A stretch of 64,000 nucleotides of DNA from Kluyvera intermedia (GTDB taxonomy: Bacteria > Pseudomonadota > Gammaproteobacteria > Enterobacterales > Enterobacteriaceae), in contig NZ_CP139986.1 in the NCBI RefSeq assembly GCF_034424175.1, forward strand, positions 1,364,001 to 1,428,000, in the 5' to 3' direction. Numbering within the stretch: the stretch's first letter is position 1; every line of letters begins with the position of its first letter. Shown here piece by piece: positions 46,179-55,285 of this stretch. The position numbers and the translations under genes were made by a program. Under the pieces are notes generated by a model. It saw only the letters and a list, made by a program, of their open reading frames with translations. It did no database searches and was not told where the DNA came from.

Positions 46179-47645
46179 ATGCTCCGTATCGCAAAAGAAG
46201 CCCTGACGTTTGACGACGTCCTCCTCGTTCCCGCTCATTCTACCGTTCTGCCGAACACTGCCGATCTTGGCACCCAGTTAACCAAGACTATTCGTCTGAA
46301 CATTCCTATGCTCTCTGCAGCAATGGACACCGTGACTGAAGCGCGCCTTGCTATCGCATTGGCACAGGAAGGTGGCATCGGTTTTATCCACAAAAACATG
46401 TCTATCGAACGCCAGGCTGAAGAAGTTAAGCGCGTGAAAAAACACGAATCTGGCGTGGTGACCGACCCGCAGACCGTGCTGCCGACGACGACTCTGGAAG
46501 AAGTGAAAGCGCTGACCGAGCGTAACGGCTTTGCTGGTTACCCTGTGGTGACCGAAGACAACGAACTGGTTGGTATCATCACAGGTCGTGACGTCCGCTT
46601 CGTTACCGACCTTAGCCAGCCGGTGAGCGTTTATATGACGCCAAAAGATCGTCTGGTCACCGTTCGTGAAGGCGAATCCCGTGAAGTGGTATTTGCTAAA
46701 ATGCACGAACGCCGCGTTGAGAAAGCGCTGGTTGTTGATGGTAGCTTCCACCTGCTGGGCATGATCACCGTTAAAGACTTCAAAAAAGCAGAACGTAAAC
46801 CTAATGCCTGTAAAGATGATAAAGGCCGTCTGCGCGTGGGTGCTGCGGTTGGTGCGGGCGCGGGCAACGAAGATCGCGTTGATGCGCTGGTTGCAGCAGG
46901 CGTTGACGTGCTGCTGATTGACTCCTCTCATGGCCACTCCGAAGGCGTGCTTCAGCGTATTCGTGAAACGCGTGCTAAATATCCGGATCTGCAAATCATC
47001 GGCGGTAACGTCGCAACGGGCGCAGGCGCTCGCGCGCTGGCTGAAGCCGGTTGCAGCGCGGTGAAAGTGGGTATCGGCCCTGGCTCCATCTGTACCACTC
47101 GTATCGTCACCGGTGTCGGTGTTCCGCAGATCACCGCCGTTTCTGACGCGGTTGAAGCGCTGGAAGGTACCGGTATTCCGGTTATCGCCGATGGTGGCAT
47201 CCGCTTCTCTGGTGATATCGCGAAAGCTATCGCGGCTGGCGCTGCTGTTGTGATGGTTGGCTCTATGCTGGCAGGAACGGAAGAATCTCCTGGTGAAATC
47301 GAACTCTACCAGGGCCGTTCTTACAAATCTTACCGCGGTATGGGCTCTCTGGGCGCGATGTCCAAAGGTTCGTCAGACCGTTACTTCCAGAGTGATAACG
47401 CAGCTGACAAATTGGTACCAGAAGGTATCGAAGGTCGTGTAGCGTATAAAGGTCGCTTAAAAGAGATCATTCACCAGCAGATGGGCGGCCTGCGCTCCTG
47501 TATGGGTCTGACCGGTTGTGGTACCATCGACGAGCTGCGTACGAAGGCTGAATTTGTGCGTATCAGCGGTGCGGGTATCCAGGAAAGCCACGTTCACGAC
47601 GTGACCATCACCAAAGAGTCCCCGAACTACCGCATGGGCTCCTGA
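46179..47645 (+). CDS. guaB: GuaB, IMP dehydrogenase
   Basis: A 488-residue enzyme oxidising IMP to XMP, the committed step to GMP. It contains paired CBS domains (about 93-205) and the active-site Cys in GPGSICTTR (residue 305 in E. coli). The ATG at 46179 (MLRIAKEALTFDDVLL) is chosen over a TTG at 46173. It is followed by guaA in the guaBA operon. Confidence 0.98.
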   Translation: MLRIAKEALTFDDVLLVPAHSTVLPNTADLGTQLTKTIRLNIPMLSAAMDTVTEARLAIALAQEGGIGFIHKNMSIERQAEEVKRVKKHESGVVTDPQTVLPTTTLEEVKALTERNGFAGYPVVTEDNELVGIITGRDVRFVTDLSQPVSVYMTPKDRLVTVREGESREVVFAKMHERRVEKALVVDGSFHLLGMITVKDFKKAERKPNACKDDKGRLRVGAAVGAGAGNEDRVDALVAAGVDVLLIDSSHGHSEGVLQRIRETRAKYPDLQIIGGNVATGAGARALAEAGCSAVKVGIGPGSICTTRIVTGVGVPQITAVSDAVEALEGTGIPVIADGGIRFSGDIAKAIAAGAAVVMVGSMLAGTEESPGEIELYQGRSYKSYRGMGSLGAMSKGSSDRYFQSDNAADKLVPEGIEGRVAYKGRLKEIIHQQMGGLRSCMGLTGCGTIDELRTKAEFVRISGAGIQESHVHDVTITKESPNYRMGS

Positions 47646-47656
47646 TAAGTTTCCGC

Positions 47657-47679
47657 GCCCGGTTTATCCGGGCGTTTTG
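47657..47679 (+). terminator. Hairpin in the guaB-guaA spacer
   Basis: CGCCCGG (47657-47663) pairs with CCGGGCG (47669-47675), then TTTT. In an operon this is likely a partial terminator or 3' processing element that sets the guaB:guaA ratio. Confidence 0.6.
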
Positions 47680-47712
47680 TTATTGTTTCACTTGCCTCGG
47701 AATTAATGTCAA

Positions 47713-49290
47713 ATGACAGCCAATATTCATAAACATCGCATTCTTATCCTTGATTTCGGCTCGCAATATACACAGCTGGTGGCACGTCGTGTGCGTGAGC
47801 TGGGCGTCTATTGTGAACTGTGGGCATGGGATGTTACTGAAGCACAAATCCGTGAGTTCAATCCGAGCGGTATCATCCTCTCCGGCGGACCGGAAAGCAC
47901 CACCGAAGACAACAGCCCGCGCGCACCGCAATATGTGTTTGAAGCAGGCGTTCCAGTATTCGGCGTATGCTATGGCATGCAGACCATGGCGATGCAGCTG
48001 GGTGGTCACGTTGAGAGCTCAAACGAACGTGAATTCGGTTATGCGCAGGTTGAAGTACAAACCGACAGCGCCCTGATCCGCGGTATCGAGGATTCACTGA
48101 CCGCAGACGGCAAACCGCTGCTGGATGTGTGGATGAGCCATGGCGATAAAGTGACGGCTATCCCGTCCGATTTCGTGACCGTAGCCAGCACTGAAACCTG
48201 CCCATTCGCCATTATGGCTAACGAAGAAAAACGTTTCTACGGCGTACAGTTCCACCCGGAAGTGACCCACACTCGCCAGGGCCTGCGCATGCTGGAGCGT
48301 TTTGTCCGCGATATTTGCCAGTGCGAAGCGCTGTGGACTGCAGATAAAATCATTGAAGACGCTATCGTTCGCATCCGTGAGCAGGTTGGCGACGACAAAG
48401 TTATCCTCGGCCTGTCCGGTGGCGTCGATTCTTCAGTTACTGCGATGCTGTTGCACCGTGCCATTGGTAAGAACCTGACCTGCGTCTTCGTTGATAACGG
48501 TCTGCTGCGTCTGAATGAAGCTGAGCAGGTCATGGATATGTTCGGTGACCACTTCGGCCTGAACATCGTTCACGTGGAAGGCGAGAAGCGCTTCTTAGAC
48601 GCGCTGAAAGGTGAGAACGATCCGGAAGCCAAACGTAAAATTATCGGCCGCGTGTTCGTTGAAGTATTCGACGAAGAAGCGCTGAAACTACAAGACGTGA
48701 AATGGCTGGCGCAGGGTACGATCTATCCTGATGTTATCGAATCAGCCGCTTCCGCAACCGGTAAAGCACACGTCATCAAATCTCACCATAACGTCGGCGG
48801 CCTGCCGAAAGAGATGAAGATGGGTCTGGTTGAACCGCTGCGTGAGCTGTTCAAAGATGAAGTGCGCAAAATTGGTCTGGAACTGGGCCTGCCGTATGAC
48901 ATGCTGTACCGTCACCCGTTCCCTGGTCCAGGTTTAGGCGTACGCGTGCTGGGCGAAGTGAAGAAAGAGTACTGCGACCTGCTGCGTCGTGCGGACGCTA
49001 TCTTTATCGAAGAGCTGCACAAAGCCGATCTGTACAATAAAGTCAGCCAGGCGTTCACCGTGTTCCTGCCGGTACGTTCCGTCGGTGTCATGGGCGATGG
49101 CCGTAAGTACGACTGGGTTGTTTCCCTGCGTGCGGTAGAAACCATCGACTTTATGACGGCACACTGGGCACATCTGCCTTACGATTTCTTAGGCCGCGTG
49201 TCCAACCGCATTATCAACGAAGTGAATGGTATTTCCCGTGTGGTGTATGACATCAGCGGTAAGCCGCCAGCGACGATTGAGTGGGAATAA
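47713..49290 (+). CDS. guaA: GuaA, GMP synthase (glutamine-hydrolysing)
   Basis: A 525-residue enzyme converting XMP to GMP. The N-terminal class I glutamine amidotransferase has Cys86 (GVCYGMQ) and the His-Glu pair in QFHPEVTH; the ATP-pyrophosphatase domain has the P-loop LSGGVDSS; the C-terminal dimerisation domain ends PPATIEWE. Length equals E. coli GuaA. Confidence 0.99.
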   Translation: MTANIHKHRILILDFGSQYTQLVARRVRELGVYCELWAWDVTEAQIREFNPSGIILSGGPESTTEDNSPRAPQYVFEAGVPVFGVCYGMQTMAMQLGGHVESSNEREFGYAQVEVQTDSALIRGIEDSLTADGKPLLDVWMSHGDKVTAIPSDFVTVASTETCPFAIMANEEKRFYGVQFHPEVTHTRQGLRMLERFVRDICQCEALWTADKIIEDAIVRIREQVGDDKVILGLSGGVDSSVTAMLLHRAIGKNLTCVFVDNGLLRLNEAEQVMDMFGDHFGLNIVHVEGEKRFLDALKGENDPEAKRKIIGRVFVEVFDEEALKLQDVKWLAQGTIYPDVIESAASATGKAHVIKSHHNVGGLPKEMKMGLVEPLRELFKDEVRKIGLELGLPYDMLYRHPFPGPGLGVRVLGEVKKEYCDLLRRADAIFIEELHKADLYNKVSQAFTVFLPVRSVGVMGDGRKYDWVVSLRAVETIDFMTAHWAHLPYDFLGRVSNRIINEVNGISRVVYDISGKPPATIEWE

Positions 49291-49322
49291 TTTCATCGTC
49301 CCTGTGAATTAAGCCTAAAAAT

Positions 49323-49358
49323 AATAAGGCAACCCATCTGCATCGGGTTGCCTTATTT
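49323..49358 (+). terminator. guaA terminator
   Basis: AATAAGGCAACCC (49323-49335) pairs perfectly with GGGTTGCCTTATT (49345-49357). The 13-bp stem with T residues on the + side and A residues before it can work in both directions, which suits a site between guaA and minus-strand genes. Confidence 0.85.
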
Positions 49359-49430
49359 CGTTATGCGCAGTAAAAAGTTAAACGTGAGTTCTAAACTACG
49401 AAGTACATCCTCGTAATTCTGGTCCCTTTT

Positions 49431-49616
49431 CTAATCCTGCTGGATCCGTCGATTGAGTTTAGCTACCCAGCCATCATGCTGCTTTAACTCTTGGTTTTTG
49501 CCTTGTTGTTTAGGCTGCGCAACAGCAGGTAGTTAATCATGCAAAGATGCTGAAAAAGCTGCATGGCTTAACGTCGCGGTAAAAACGGCCAGAATGATTT
49601 ATTTCTTTTATTTTAT
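49431..49616 (-). pseudogene. Probable decayed small exported protein gene
   Basis: One minus-strand frame of 62 codons reads as a small secreted protein interrupted by three TAA codons (codons 3, 6 and 28) before a TAG end. Between the stops lie IILAVFTATLSHAAFSASLHD, a signal peptide with an AxA-type cleavage area (about 21 residues apart), and a polar tail with KQQGKNQELKQ and WVAKLNRRIQQD. Each TAA is one C-to-T change from CAA (Gln), and the first codon ATA is one change from ATG. This fits a recently inactivated gene. No ribosome site remains. I do not recognise the family, and chance cannot be excluded. The rest of the guaA-to-49713 spacer shows only terminators. Confidence 0.4.
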
Positions 49617-49713
49617 GGATATATTGAATGGATGCGCACTGAAGGGGGGCGGTTTTTATCAGTTACTATGATGAAATCAATACTCCCTCTGCAAATACAG
49701 AGGGACCATTAGG

Positions 49714-50592
49714 TTAATCGACCAACTGTAATTGTGGGTGTGATTGAGAAGTCACGTTCTCGACTCTGATATCCATTTGTGGATACGGTAAATCGATATG
49801 GTTCGCGTCCATCGCTTCTTTAATATTTTCCAGTAGATCGTAGTAAGTGTTCCAGTATTCGGCGTTAGGCACCCACACGCGGACATAAAAATTTAACGAT
49901 GAAGCGGCAAGTTCGCCGAGTCTGACCGTCACGCCGCGCTCTTTGTCGATGCGGACGTCCTGCTCAATAATCTTCATTATCACTTTCTTCACATCAGCAA
50001 TTCGACTCCGATAACTGACACTAATAATCAGGTCAATTCGACGGAAGGGGTGGCGGGAGTAGTTGATGATATTGTCGGCGATGATTTTGCCGTTTGGGAT
50101 CACCACTTCTTTACTGTCGGCGGTCAGCAGGGTTGTTGAGAAAATATGGACTTTTTCCACTGTCCCGGTGACAACGCCAATTTGCACAATCTCTCCGGCA
50201 CGAAACGGTCGCAAAGAAACCAGCAATACGCCGGCTGCAAAGTTGGATAACGAACCTTGTAGCGCCAGACCAACGGCTAGTCCCGCGGCCCCGATAATGG
50301 CAATAATCGATGAGGTTTCAATACCAATACGCCCCAGCGCGGCAACGATAAAGAAGGCGAGGGTGATGTAACGTATCAGGGCGGTAAAGAACTGGACGAT
50401 GGTAATATCAACATTACGTTTTTTAAGTAACTTTTCCAGCCCGTGGGAGAGCAAGCGGGAGATAAATTTACCGATGAACAGCAGAATAATCGCAGCCACA
50501 ATGTTCCAACCAAATTGGATGACCGAATCACTGTGTCCGGCCATCCACTCAAAACCGCTTCTTATCTTTGGAAATAGCGTAAAACCCTTCAT
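49714..50592 (-). CDS. MscS-family small-conductance mechanosensitive channel
   Basis: A 292-residue channel with three N-terminal membrane segments, TM3 pore helix with the Gly/Ala packing pattern (GAAGLAVGLALQGSLSNFAAGV), then the beta domain (RPFRAGEIVQIG, TVEKVHIFSTTL, IPNGKIIADNIINYS) and cytoplasmic cage. It releases solutes on hypo-osmotic shock. In E. coli the typical MscS (286 residues) is near fbaA, not here, so this is probably an additional paralogue. A CTCCCTCTG/CAGAGGGA hairpin (49684-49705) lies beyond the stop. Confidence 0.9.
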   Translation of the reverse strand: MKGFTLFPKIRSGFEWMAGHSDSVIQFGWNIVAAIILLFIGKFISRLLSHGLEKLLKKRNVDITIVQFFTALIRYITLAFFIVAALGRIGIETSSIIAIIGAAGLAVGLALQGSLSNFAAGVLLVSLRPFRAGEIVQIGVVTGTVEKVHIFSTTLLTADSKEVVIPNGKIIADNIINYSRHPFRRIDLIISVSYRSRIADVKKVIMKIIEQDVRIDKERGVTVRLGELAASSLNFYVRVWVPNAEYWNTYYDLLENIKEAMDANHIDLPYPQMDIRVENVTSQSHPQLQLVD

Positions 50593-50869
50593 GACATTAC
50601 CCTGTAGCGTTAAACTTCAAAGAAAATTGAATCATCGCATGTGAAATATTTATGTATTCAGCGCTTATATTTTCATGCGTTATTTGTTGGTGATGTTTTG
50701 GGTGATAATTGTTTTTTATATACACAATTGCATGGAGCATAAAAACAGCGCGAATGGTGCGGCGAAGATAAAAGAAAAGTTTGCGTAATTGTGCGGGAAA
50801 TGATGTGAATCACTCTAATAGTGAGTATTACGTTGGTTCTGATTGGCAAGGTGCGCGGTAATGTAAATC

Positions 50870-50914
50870 CCTTACCGGATGGTTAAACAGTGTACGGTTA
50901 GCCATCCGGTAAGG
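50870..50914. repeat. 13-bp inverted repeat after yfgG
   Basis: CCTTACCGGATGG (50870-50882) and CCATCCGGTAAGG (50902-50914) are exact inverted copies separated by 19 bases. The element resembles half a REP unit and probably forms the yfgG 3' end; no U-run follows on the minus strand. The rest of the 354-base spacer (50593-50946) is AT-rich and holds the mscS-like promoter. Confidence 0.7.
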
Positions 50915-50946
50915 AATCTTGGTGCGAGAAAGAGACGAGCAGATGA

Positions 50947-51147
50947 TTAACGAGCGTTGGATTGCGCTGGTGGGGTCTGTTGCTGGCTGCTTTGCTGGGA
51001 CTCTTTTTTCTCCTGGTGGTGATGCCACGCACCGATAGAGGAGTAGACGAAGCGTCCAAAGAAGAAGATCAAGCTGATGAGGAGTACGATACGGATCATT
51101 CGACTGTTAAATCGGTGTCGTTTTCGTAAACTGGTAACCTGGCTCAC
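50947..51147 (-). CDS. yfgG: YfgG, small membrane protein
   Basis: A 66-residue protein with a basic N-terminus (LRKRHRFNSR), one membrane segment (MIRIVLLISLIFFFGRFVYSS) written here as 21 residues in two parts around FFFG, and a Gln/Ser-rich tail. It matches E. coli YfgG (63 residues), which has been linked to nickel and cobalt resistance. The GTG at 51147 follows AAGGA; the longer frame from 51210 lacks a ribosome site and family match. Confidence 0.85.
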   Translation of the reverse strand: MSQVTSLRKRHRFNSRMIRIVLLISLIFFFGRFVYSSIGAWHHHQEKKESQQSSQQQTPPAQSNAR

Positions 51148-51354
51148 AAAGGGGTCCTTAAGGAATGCCCATACACGGGCGATTAGTACATTAAGGCACA
51201 GAGTCAGCAAGGGGTCAATTGCGCTGAATGTAAAAAAACGTCAGATAAAACATTAATTAATGTTATATAAGATATTATTCGTATTCACAAAATATAGTAT
51301 TAGATCTGAGATGGCGCTAAAAACAGTCATTTAATAATTTTAGGCGTGTATTTT

Positions 51355-51396
51355 TTGACTCACATCAAGCTCCATTCGAAACTGATAACTAAAATC
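51355..51396 (+). promoter_or_regulatory. FNR box upstream of yfgF
   Basis: TTGACTCACATCAA (51355-51368) matches the FNR consensus TTGAT-N4-ATCAA at nine of ten fixed positions. A TAACTA -10-like hexamer follows at 51386-51391, placing the box near -40 as in class II FNR-activated promoters. YfgF is known in E. coli as an anaerobic phosphodiesterase, so FNR activation fits. The rest of the 352-base yfgG-yfgF spacer is AT-rich with no gene seen. Confidence 0.7.
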
Positions 51397-51499
51397 CTCC
51401 ACCTGACCCGCGTATTCTCTTCCCTCGCGGACTTTTAAGCCAGGTTGGATGCCTGTCTCTAAATACCCAGCAGGAATTGGGGGTATCCGTTGAGCATCT

Positions 51500-53782
51500 A
51501 TGAATTTATGTAAGTTGTACAAGCAATATCGTGATTGTTGGTGGGGATTACCCCTGATATTGCCTCTTTTGATTTTGCCAATTATTAAAATTGCTAATGC
51601 ATACACTTATATTGAGGGTGGCAAAACCTATCTTTATTACCTGCCTTTGCCTTTTATGCTCTGCATGATGTTGTTTTTTGGATGGAAATCGTTGCCGGGT
51701 TTGATTACAGCCATGAGCTGTTATATTACACGGGATTTACATTTTGTCGAAAAAATAGGCATGACGTTACAGTTTATTATTCCGACGATGTTGGCTTGGG
51801 GCGGCTATCAGTTTTTTAACCAACAGCGGAAAATGATTTCCCATGGCGACACTCGGCTCATGGCGCACCGCCTGTTCTGGCAGATGTTTATACCCGCTAC
51901 GGTATTTTTAGTACTGCTTCAGTTCACTTTGTATATTGGTTTATACCCAAGTCTGGGTGATACCCGCTGGGCATCTCCTCTGACGCAGCGCAACTTAATC
52001 AATTATCAGTCACTATTGATGGGCTACCTGACTGGGGTGCCGCTGTGCTATTTATTAATACGATTGATACGCAACCCGTACTATTTGCGCAGCTTTATCT
52101 CGCAGGTTCGCCGTGATTTCGACCCAAAAGTGACGTGGGCGGAAATGTTGATATGGTGGGGGGCCGTGCTGAGTATTATGTCGATGCTGATGATGCCGAT
52201 GACGCAAGCCAGCACTATTTTCAGCACTAACTACACCCTCTCATTGCTGTTGCCAGTTATGCTTTGGGGCTCAATGCGATTTGGCTATCGTTTTATTTCC
52301 GTCGCCTGGACGCTGATCGTGATTGTCGCCATTCACTACCACTATCACTATGTACCGAAAAGTGCAGGTTATAGCGTACAGATAGCGATTACCTCATCCA
52401 GCTATCTGATTTTCTCGTTCATTATCGCCTACATGGCGATGCTCTCCAGTCGCCAGCGCTTAATTCATGAACGGGTGCGCCGCATTGCTTTTATCGATCC
52501 GGTGGTGAGCCTGCCTAATATGCGTGCGCTCAGTCGGGCGATGAACGCTATGCCCTGGTCAGTACTGTGCTTCCTGCGAATGCCAGACCTTGAGGTGCTG
52601 ACGCGCCACTATGGCATCATGCTACGTATTAATTACAAACAGAACCTGGCAAAATCGCTAAGCGATATCCTCGGTCAAGGTGAAGGAGTGTATCAGCTAA
52701 CAGGCAGTGATTTGGCGGTGCTTCTGCATACTGAGTCCTATAAAGATCGCGTTGAATCACTGTATGAACATATTCAGCAATTCCGTTATTACTGGAACGG
52801 TATGCCGCTACAGCCTCAGGTGGGAATGAGCTATTGCTACATCCACTCTCCCATTGCCCATCTCCCGCTGATGTTGGGCGAGCTGAGCACGGTGGCTGAG
52901 CTGTCGCTGGTAAGCAAGCGCCCGGAAAACCTGCAACGCCGGGGTGCGCAATATGCGCAGCAGGAACTGAAAGATAAAATTGCCATGATGGTTCGCGTGC
53001 AGCAGGCGCTGGAGAACGATCGCTTCTGCCTGATGGCCCAGCCCATCGTCGGCATTCGTGGTGATAACTATCATGAAGTGCTGTTGCGAATGTTGGGTGA
53101 TGATAATGAGCTTATTTCACCGTTGCATTTCTTGCCGGTAGCTCATGAGTTTGGTCTGGCTTCGCGTATTGACCTGTGGGTTCTGGAAAATACGTTGCGT
53201 TTTATGGCGGATTGTCGAAGCCATCATCCAGGGATTCGATTGGCAATAAATCTGTCGCCTTCAACCGCAAGTGGTCTGGGTTTTGCGCGTCAGGTTGCGA
53301 CGTTGCTTGCAGAGTATGATATTCAAGCGTGGCAACTGGTGTTTGAGATCACGGAAAGCCACTCGCTGGTGAACCCTGACCAGGCACGACGCACGTTGAG
53401 TGAACTTCAGGATTTGGGATGTCGGGTGGCAATTGATGACTTCGGCACCGGCTATGCGAGCTATGCGCGTCTCAAGCATATCAGTGCGGATATCCTCAAA
53501 ATTGACGGCAGCTTTATTCGTAACATCGCGACCAGCAGCATGGACTATCAGATAGTGTCTTCCATCTGTCATCTGGCGCGAATGAAAAAAATGCGCGTTG
53601 TTGCTGAGTATGTTGAGAATGAAGAGATCCGTTCGGCGGCTATTGCCTTAGGAATTGATTATCTACAGGGGTATTGCATTGGTAAACCAGCCCCTTTACA
53701 GGAGCTGGCTCTTAACGCTGTGGATGTTGAAGAATCAGGAGACCGTGTTCTCAGTGAACGCCCGCTCCTCAGTAATTTTTAA
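51500..53782 (+). CDS. yfgF: YfgF (PdeA), anaerobic cyclic-di-GMP phosphodiesterase
   Basis: A 760-residue inner-membrane protein: an N-terminal MASE1-like region with about eight hydrophobic segments (1-320), a degenerate GGDEF domain (about 330-480), and an EAL domain with EVLLRM in place of the EAL motif, NLSPS, ITESH, IDDFGTGYASYARLK and the E of YVENEE. E. coli YfgF (747 residues) has the same substitution and is active under low oxygen. It lowers c-di-GMP and affects surface remodelling. Its 3' end overlaps ppx by 48 bases tail to tail. Confidence 0.93.
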   Translation: MNLCKLYKQYRDCWWGLPLILPLLILPIIKIANAYTYIEGGKTYLYYLPLPFMLCMMLFFGWKSLPGLITAMSCYITRDLHFVEKIGMTLQFIIPTMLAWGGYQFFNQQRKMISHGDTRLMAHRLFWQMFIPATVFLVLLQFTLYIGLYPSLGDTRWASPLTQRNLINYQSLLMGYLTGVPLCYLLIRLIRNPYYLRSFISQVRRDFDPKVTWAEMLIWWGAVLSIMSMLMMPMTQASTIFSTNYTLSLLLPVMLWGSMRFGYRFISVAWTLIVIVAIHYHYHYVPKSAGYSVQIAITSSSYLIFSFIIAYMAMLSSRQRLIHERVRRIAFIDPVVSLPNMRALSRAMNAMPWSVLCFLRMPDLEVLTRHYGIMLRINYKQNLAKSLSDILGQGEGVYQLTGSDLAVLLHTESYKDRVESLYEHIQQFRYYWNGMPLQPQVGMSYCYIHSPIAHLPLMLGELSTVAELSLVSKRPENLQRRGAQYAQQELKDKIAMMVRVQQALENDRFCLMAQPIVGIRGDNYHEVLLRMLGDDNELISPLHFLPVAHEFGLASRIDLWVLENTLRFMADCRSHHPGIRLAINLSPSTASGLGFARQVATLLAEYDIQAWQLVFEITESHSLVNPDQARRTLSELQDLGCRVAIDDFGTGYASYARLKHISADILKIDGSFIRNIATSSMDYQIVSSICHLARMKKMRVVAEYVENEEIRSAAIALGIDYLQGYCIGKPAPLQELALNAVDVEESGDRVLSERPLLSNF

Positions 53783-55282
53783 CAACCAGCCCGTCACGCT
53801 TTCCCAGTACTGCTGCTCTTTCTCCAGATCGAGCAGCACTAACGCATTGTGCGTAAACCAGTCATGTGGGAAGCATAGCGTCCAGTGATTAGCCTCGGTG
53901 GTCAGTTTCAGCGTCGGCGGCGTGGTGGTGGCTTGACGCTGATTATTTAACAGCACGCCAAGACGTAGAAGCTGAATCATCGGCAGGAACTGTTTCTTCT
54001 TAAACAGCGTAAAGCGCGGCAACTCATCGAGTTTAATGGCTTTACGATGGAAGCGTACCAGCGTCGCCATCAGATACTGTTGTTCCTGATTGAATCCCGG
54101 CAAATCGCTATTTTGCAAAATATAAGCCGAGTGGCGATGCATACCGCTATGGTTAATATTCAGCCCGACTTCATGCAGCATAGACGCCCACTTCAGCAGT
54201 GCGGTCAGCTGTGGATTTCCCAGTTTCGGGTTTTGTTCCAGCCACTGATCGTAAATCTGCATAGTGGTTTCCAGCACCCGCTGCGCCTGTTCACGATCGA
54301 TATTGTACTGATTCGCCAGGCTTTGTGCGGTGCGGCTTCGGACGTCCTGGTGACGGAAGCGGCCTTCCATTTCATACAGAACGCCTTCACGCAGCGCACC
54401 ATCGGAAAGACGTAGCTCTTTTATCCCCAACGCATCAAACACGCCGCAGAGAATGGCAAGCCCGGGCACAAAAACGTTCTTACGCTCTTCAGACAGCCCC
54501 GGCAGGCTAAGCGAGCTAAAGTTCTTACTCTTCAACACCTCTTCAACCAGCAGGTCGAGGCGTTCAGGGGTGATAAAACCATCTTTTTCACCCAGCGCCA
54601 GCAGAACTTCATGAGCGGCCTTAATGGTGCCAGATGCGCCCATTGCCACGTTCCAGCCTTGGATACGATACTGCCAGGCTAGCGTTTCCAATTTCTGCAC
54701 TGCGGCAAGGCGAGCACGCTGGAAGTTTTCCCGGTTGATAGTTCCGGCCAGGAAGAACTGTTGACCGAAGCTTACGCAACCCATACGGCGGCTTTCGACC
54801 AGTATTGGTTCGAAGTCTTCACCGATCACAAGCTCCGTAGAACCGCCGCCGATATCAATCACCAGCTTGCGGCCTTTCTCCGGCTGCGTATGTTCAACGC
54901 CCATGAAAATCAGACGCGCTTCTTCATTCCCGGAGATGATTTCAATCGGGTAGGGGATGACTTTTTCAGCACGCGTTAAAAACTCCGTCGCGTTCGCCGC
55001 CTGGCGAAGCGAGTGTGTTCCCACGATACAAACGCTGGCGGGTGAAAAACCTTGCAGACGTTCGGCAAACAGTGACAGACAGCTGAGCCCGCGCTCCATC
55101 GCATCTTCGCTTAGCATACTGTTTTCATCCAGACCGTCAGCCAGATGAACGCGCTGCTTCAAACGGCCAATAATCTGCATCGCGCCATCAACCACGCGCG
55201 CGATGACCATATGAAAACTGTTCGAACCAAGATCGACGGCCGCAAATTCTTGCGGCCGGGGTGCTTTGCTTTTTATTGGCAT
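53735..55282 (-). CDS. ppx: Ppx, exopolyphosphatase
   Basis: A 515-residue ASKHA-fold enzyme releasing phosphate from polyphosphate ends and hydrolysing pppGpp. It has AAVDLGSNSFHMVIA (15-29), the catalytic NEEARLIFMG, DIGGGSTELVIG and a C-terminal HD-like domain. It starts three bases after the ppk stop, forming the ppk-ppx operon. Its last 48 bases lie opposite the end of yfgF. Confidence 0.98.
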   Translation of the reverse strand: MPIKSKAPRPQEFAAVDLGSNSFHMVIARVVDGAMQIIGRLKQRVHLADGLDENSMLSEDAMERGLSCLSLFAERLQGFSPASVCIVGTHSLRQAANATEFLTRAEKVIPYPIEIISGNEEARLIFMGVEHTQPEKGRKLVIDIGGGSTELVIGEDFEPILVESRRMGCVSFGQQFFLAGTINRENFQRARLAAVQKLETLAWQYRIQGWNVAMGASGTIKAAHEVLLALGEKDGFITPERLDLLVEEVLKSKNFSSLSLPGLSEERKNVFVPGLAILCGVFDALGIKELRLSDGALREGVLYEMEGRFRHQDVRSRTAQSLANQYNIDREQAQRVLETTMQIYDQWLEQNPKLGNPQLTALLKWASMLHEVGLNINHSGMHRHSAYILQNSDLPGFNQEQQYLMATLVRFHRKAIKLDELPRFTLFKKKQFLPMIQLLRLGVLLNNQRQATTTPPTLKLTTEANHWTLCFPHDWFTHNALVLLDLEKEQQYWESVTGWLLKITEERAFTENTVS

Positions 55283-55285
55283 AGG

